Assembly: GCA_905182425.1 (NCBI GenBank) | Contig: CAJJBP010000008.1 | Span: forward strand, 19,362-83,361 | Reading direction: 5' to 3' | Source of the DNA: an uncultured Planktomarina sp. | GTDB lineage: Bacteria > Pseudomonadota > Alphaproteobacteria > Rhodobacterales > Rhodobacteraceae | Length of the DNA stretch: 64,000 nucleotides | In this document: in pieces, positions 60,918 through 64,000 of the stretch | How positions within the stretch are numbered: the stretch's first letter is position 1 | Layout of the letters: every line of letters begins with the position of its first letter | The notes under the pieces: generated by a model | What the model was told of the DNA's origin: nothing | Databases searched by the model: none | The model's input: the letters and a program-made list of their open reading frames with translations, nothing else | Translations under genes and position numbers: made by a program

Positions 60918-61834
60918 TTAAATTTTTAGGTTTGGGATGATCTGCTTTTTACGACTCATAATGCCAGGCAGCACAACAAGATCACCATCAACGATCGCAC
61001 CAAAAGAGTTTTGGGCGACAGACTTTGTCATATTATTAGGAATAAGCATTGTTGCCTGTTCCTTAAGAATATCGACTACAAAAAGTAAAACCTGATCAAC
61101 GCTGTCCTCTTGGGCAACATCAGTCATAGCCGCCATCAAGCTATTTTTGCGATCAAGGATCATTCTGGGTGATGTTGTTTCCAAAACTGAAATCCTAAAT
61201 TTTGTTCCATGGACTTCGTATTTTTTACTGTCCATCCGCAACAGCTCTGCATCGGAGAATTCTGAAACATCAGATTTGGCAGCAAACATCTCATTTGCAT
61301 AATCCACGATAGAAAGTTTTAGTTCATCGGCGAGCTTAATCGCCAAATCCTTATCTGTTTCTGTTGTTGTCGGGCTTCTGAATTCCAAAGTGTCAGATAA
61401 AATACAAGACAGCATCGCACCTTTAATTGCGTCCGGCATTTGTACCGTGTAATCGCCCATTAAATTATGCATTATAGTAGCCGTGCAAGCTAATGGGCGA
61501 ATAGTAATGCTAATGGCGCCTTTGGTCTCAATGCCACCGACCAGTTTGTGGTGATCGATGATCGCCCGGATATTGGCATTGTTAATGTTTTCTGGCAGTT
61601 CAGCCGGGTTGTTCGTATCAACAATGATCACTGTTTCATCATCTGCCACATCCAAATGATCTCAGGTGTCTCAAAACCCCAACGTTTCAACATAAAGGCG
61701 GCTTCGGTATTGGGTCTTCCCAAAAGGACGGGCTTGGCGTCTTGGTTTTTCATCTCGTTTAGGTACCATGCCCAGATAATTGGACTACCGGTACTGTCTG
61801 TGTCAGGTGATTTGTGGCCAAATATTTTGATCAT
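60918..61834 (-). CDS. ppaC: Manganese-dependent inorganic pyrophosphatase, with one frame break
   Basis: A DHH-family pyrophosphatase of about 306 residues once the frame is joined. The first frame (from ATG 61834) has FGHKSPDTDSTGSPI with metal ligands. After about 61664 the other frame continues DVADDETVIIVDTNNP, AIIDHHKLVG (the DHH signature) and MSRKKQIIPNL at the end. The break fits loss of one T from a T run (IIWMW in place of IILDV). It hydrolyses pyrophosphate in the cytoplasm. The rest is normal, so a sequence error is likely. Confidence 0.87.
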
Positions 61835-61941
61835 TACGAAACCTCTTTAACTAACATTTTCGAGTTCTTATAGGACGCAAAATTTATGTTGTCACCCAGC
61901 TAAGGTTGGACCTTGTATCGCATTTAAGGCATAATAAGATT

Positions 61942-62619
61942 ATGAAAGAAAGTGCTCTATACGCTCCTGTGAAAAACTATTTTCAATCTCAAGGTTTTGA
62001 GGTGAAGGGAGAGGTTGGTGCGGCTGATGTCATGGCCGTGCGTGGGTCGGAGCCTCCTGTTATTGTCGAATTGAAGTTGGGATTTTCGCTTGTTTTGTAT
62101 CACCAAGCCTTGGAGCGACTGAGGGTTGCGGATGACGTTTATATTGCAGTTTTAAGGCCGGAAGGTAGAGCTGGATTTAATCGACTAAAGGCCAATATTT
62201 CAATGTGTAGACGACTTGGGATTGGGCTATTGACTTTGAGGGCACGCGATCATTTTTTGGAGGTACATTGCGTACCTGGCCCCTATGCTCCGCGTAAGTC
62301 CAAGAAAAAGGCAACCCAAATGGTGCGTGCCTTTGAGCGTCTTGAGGGTGATCCAAACCTCGGTGGTGCAACTCGCCATGGTTTAGTCACAGGATACAGG
62401 CAGGATGCGCTGAAATGTGCTGCATATCTTGCAACAACTGGGCCAGAAAAGGGAGCTGTTTTAGCCAGAGCTACGGGAGTGCCAAAAGCTACCTCGATAA
62501 TGCGTAATAATGTTTATGGTTGGTTCGAAAAGCTTGAAAAAGGCATTTATGGATTAACACCGCAAGGCCGTCAGGGCCTGGAAGATTGGGCGCATAGCTT
62601 GAAGACAATTAGCCCTTAA
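61942..62619 (+). CDS. DUF2161 family protein (PD-(D/E)XK nuclease-like with C-terminal winged-helix-like region)
   Basis: A 225-residue protein matching the DUF2161 pattern. Residues about 12-50 form a restriction-nuclease-like core: FEVKGEVGAADVMAV then PPVIVELKLGFS, giving the D...ExK arrangement. The C-terminal part (GPEKGAVLARATGVPKATSI and NVYGWFEKLEKGIYGLT) looks like a winged helix-turn-helix. ATG 61942 (MKESALYAPVK) is chosen over a start at 61906. Activity is unknown. It overlaps the tail of the convergent M24 gene by its stop codon. Confidence 0.8.
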   Translation: MKESALYAPVKNYFQSQGFEVKGEVGAADVMAVRGSEPPVIVELKLGFSLVLYHQALERLRVADDVYIAVLRPEGRAGFNRLKANISMCRRLGIGLLTLRARDHFLEVHCVPGPYAPRKSKKKATQMVRAFERLEGDPNLGGATRHGLVTGYRQDALKCAAYLATTGPEKGAVLARATGVPKATSIMRNNVYGWFEKLEKGIYGLTPQGRQGLEDWAHSLKTISP

Positions 62620-63762
62620 AGTTCAAATAAATCTGGTGGATGACGTGACAGCCGTTTGGCTCCAGAGGCTATCACTTCCACTGAATGTCCTAAACACATG
62701 GCATGACCACTATTACTGTCCATTAATATCATATGAAGAAAAAATAACTGTCGTTCATGTATAAGCGTAGCGTTTCCTTGATAAAAATTGGGAAATCGAC
62801 CCAAATTGGATTATGAGTTGCGCCCATTGCATAGCCACAAGCGTTCAATCGAGCATGGACCAAACCAGCTTTGTCTAAGACCCGCGCATGGGCTGTGAAA
62901 ACATCCCCCATGGGCTGCCCTGGCTTTATAGCGACTTCGGAAGCGTCTAGGGCTTCGAGAAGAACCGCGTGCATATAACGGTGCTTCTGGTCAGCTGTTT
63001 CAACAATTAAGGTTTCCATTATTGTAGCATGGAAGCGAGCATAAGCGCCGGACCGCTCCAAGGTCATCTGATTTTGCTTTTCGAGATGTATACGGCCAGA
63101 GGCATAATGGCACAAAAGAGCTCTTTGATCTTACTAATGATGAAATCATTGTCTTCATAATCGCCACCACCTCGAAAAACAGCACCCTGCATGTCAGCCA
63201 AAATATCGCCCTCAAAAGCCCCTGCTCGCGTCGCGGCTGGAGCGGCATCCAGCGCATCATCTGAAGGAGTCGCGGCACGACGGTGCATCTCTAATTCACC
63301 TGAGGATTTATCTTGACGTAATTACGAGATGATTGAATCACCATTCATTAAGGTCTGATCGAAAACTTCCACAACTCTTTGGCCATTGAAAAAAGTTAGG
63401 CCGGGTGTTTTGGCCTCCATTGCGATGTTGCGATCATACCCCAATTGAGACACTAAAGCGCGGGGATTGCTCGAGTGGGATAAGCCTTTAACATCTTTCC
63501 AAATATGGATCTGTTCATCACTGAAGGTAGGCGTTTGTTGTGCTTGGCGTAAATCGGGCTTCCGGGTCAGCAAATTTAGTTTTCCGTCTGCGCCAAGGAT
63601 TAGACACTGAAACATCGCAAAACCGAGGGTTTCATAACCACAAATTCAGCAATGGCTTTTGGGAGCAAACATTAATAAAGCATCACAGCCGCGAGCGGCT
63701 ACAGCAGCGGTAGCCTTTTTAAGACGAATTTTATATCCACAGTATGTGAGATGATAGGGCAC
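62616..63762 (-). pseudogene. M24 family metallopeptidase (Xaa-Pro dipeptidase-like), degraded
   Basis: The minus strand from GTG 63762 (with GGAGGAAAC just upstream) to the stop at 62616-62618 keeps the order and length of an M24 pita-bread peptidase of about 380 residues. Pieces: ATAAVAARGCDALLMFAP, CGYETLGFAMFQCLIL, MQGAVFRGGGDY, HYASGRIHLEKQNQMTLE, ACGYAMGATHNPIWVDFP and MILMDSNSGHAMCLGHSVEV. It is broken by two in-frame stops (a TGA near 63650 where Trp is expected, and a TAA near 63326 where Gln is plausible) and by at least two shifts (near 63110 and 62785). The mix of nonsense and indels suggests a true pseudogene. Confidence 0.72.
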
Positions 63763-63796
63763 AAAGTTTCCTCCGCTTTTGTGCGCGATGTATCAT

Positions 63797-63826
63797 CCAA
63801 TTTAATTGCTCAACGGCCAATTTAAT
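63797..63826. repeat. Short direct repeat upstream of the broken M24 gene
   Basis: CCAATTTAAT occurs at 63797-63806 and again at 63817-63826, a 20-base spacing. The second copy is flanked by GGCCA/TGGCC arms. It may be an operator or chance in AT-rich DNA. Confidence 0.3.
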
Positions 63827-63891
63827 GGCCTCTCTTGTTGTTTAGCAGTTTGTCCAGAAAAGTGTATTTAATCTTGTTTTATTCATGCGTT

Positions 63892-63914
63892 CCCACATAG
63901 AGGTGGTATGTGGG
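63892..63914. repeat. Perfect eight-base inverted repeat
   Basis: CCCACATA (63892-63899) and TATGTGGG (63907-63914) flank a seven-base spacer GAGGTGG. It lies in the AT-rich non-coding right end (63763-64000), where I see no gene. It could be a protein-binding site or an RNA hairpin. Confidence 0.4.
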
Positions 63915-64000
63915 CCTTAAACGATATTTGAATTAAAATAATATTGTTATGTAGTTGTAAATAATAATTATTTTCAATTTATTTTTTAATATGTGCAAAG

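Noticed and set aside
62616..63762. Ectoine hydrolase (DoeA) for the broken M24 gene
   Set aside because: The N-terminal segment resembles general Xaa-Pro peptidases, not the DoeA start as I recall it, and no other ectoine genes are nearby.

Overview
The window looks like chromosomal DNA of a marine alphaproteobacterium of the Rhodobacteraceae (Roseobacter clade), with moderate to low GC and AT-leaning third codon positions. I infer this from family-typical neighbourhoods: a TauE/SafE permease followed by a TIGR02186 membrane protein; an RpoH2-type sigma factor followed by coaBC and dut; hisS-hisZ-hisG; a DUF1489 gene next to a cobalamin-dependent ribonucleotide reductase; hisC-tyrC; and a five-gene F1 ATP synthase operon without F0 genes. 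I cannot name the species.

Layout. 1-2.8 kb: the end of a nucleoside-type ABC importer (ATPase and two permeases). 2.9-4.6 kb: TauE/SafE plus TIGR02186 protein. 4.7-5.8 kb: two cobalamin genes on the minus strand. 5.9-11.6 kb: rpoH2, coaBC, dut, a membrane-anchored MoeB/ThiF-like enzyme and an M3 peptidase. 12.4-16.0 kb: two FAD amine oxidoreductases, one fused to a folate-dependent GcvT-like domain. 16.1-25.4 kb (minus): a purine operon with xdhA, xdhB, xdhC and a second nucleoside-type ABC importer. 25.6-34.5 kb: dnaE, slyX, hisS-hisZ-hisG, a trans-sulfuration enzyme and DUF1489. 34.6-41.9 kb: nrdJ, a DEAD-box helicase, rpsD, hisC and tyrC. 42.0-48.0 kb: a ChaC-like enzyme, a proton-channel/OmpA pair and clpA. 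48.2-54.9 kb: gloB, a methyltransferase and atpHAGDC. 55.1-63.8 kb: prs, a DsbA-fold isomerase, threonine aldolase, ycgN-ribF, MaoC, a HAD phosphatase, Mn-pyrophosphatase, a DUF2161 nuclease-like protein and a broken M24 peptidase.

How the parts fit. The xdh operon plus its transporter suggests uptake of purine nucleosides or bases and oxidation of hypoxanthine/xanthine to urate. The molybdenum enzyme may be linked to the MoeB-like protein. The B12-dependent NrdJ makes deoxynucleotides in a genome that also carries cobalamin late-step genes. The rest is mostly housekeeping.

Two things stand out. First, several otherwise conserved genes carry single-base frame breaks (TIGR02186, bmp, both permeases of the second transporter, dnaE, the helicase tail, Mn-pyrophosphatase, M24). 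One stretch at about 17.2-18.5 kb is both much GC-richer than its surroundings and full of indels, yet keeps the full length of the expected permease gene. This looks like a sequencing or assembly problem, or a foreign patch, more than natural decay; the M24 gene, with two nonsense codons as well, is the best candidate for real decay. Second, the ExbB/MotA-like channel with its long coiled-coil OmpA partner (42.6-45.7 kb) is an ion-driven, peptidoglycan-anchored machine of no assigned function, and is the best candidate here for an undescribed system. No tRNA, rRNA, CRISPR array, insertion sequence or prophage was seen. No gene-free stretch exceeds 300 bases.
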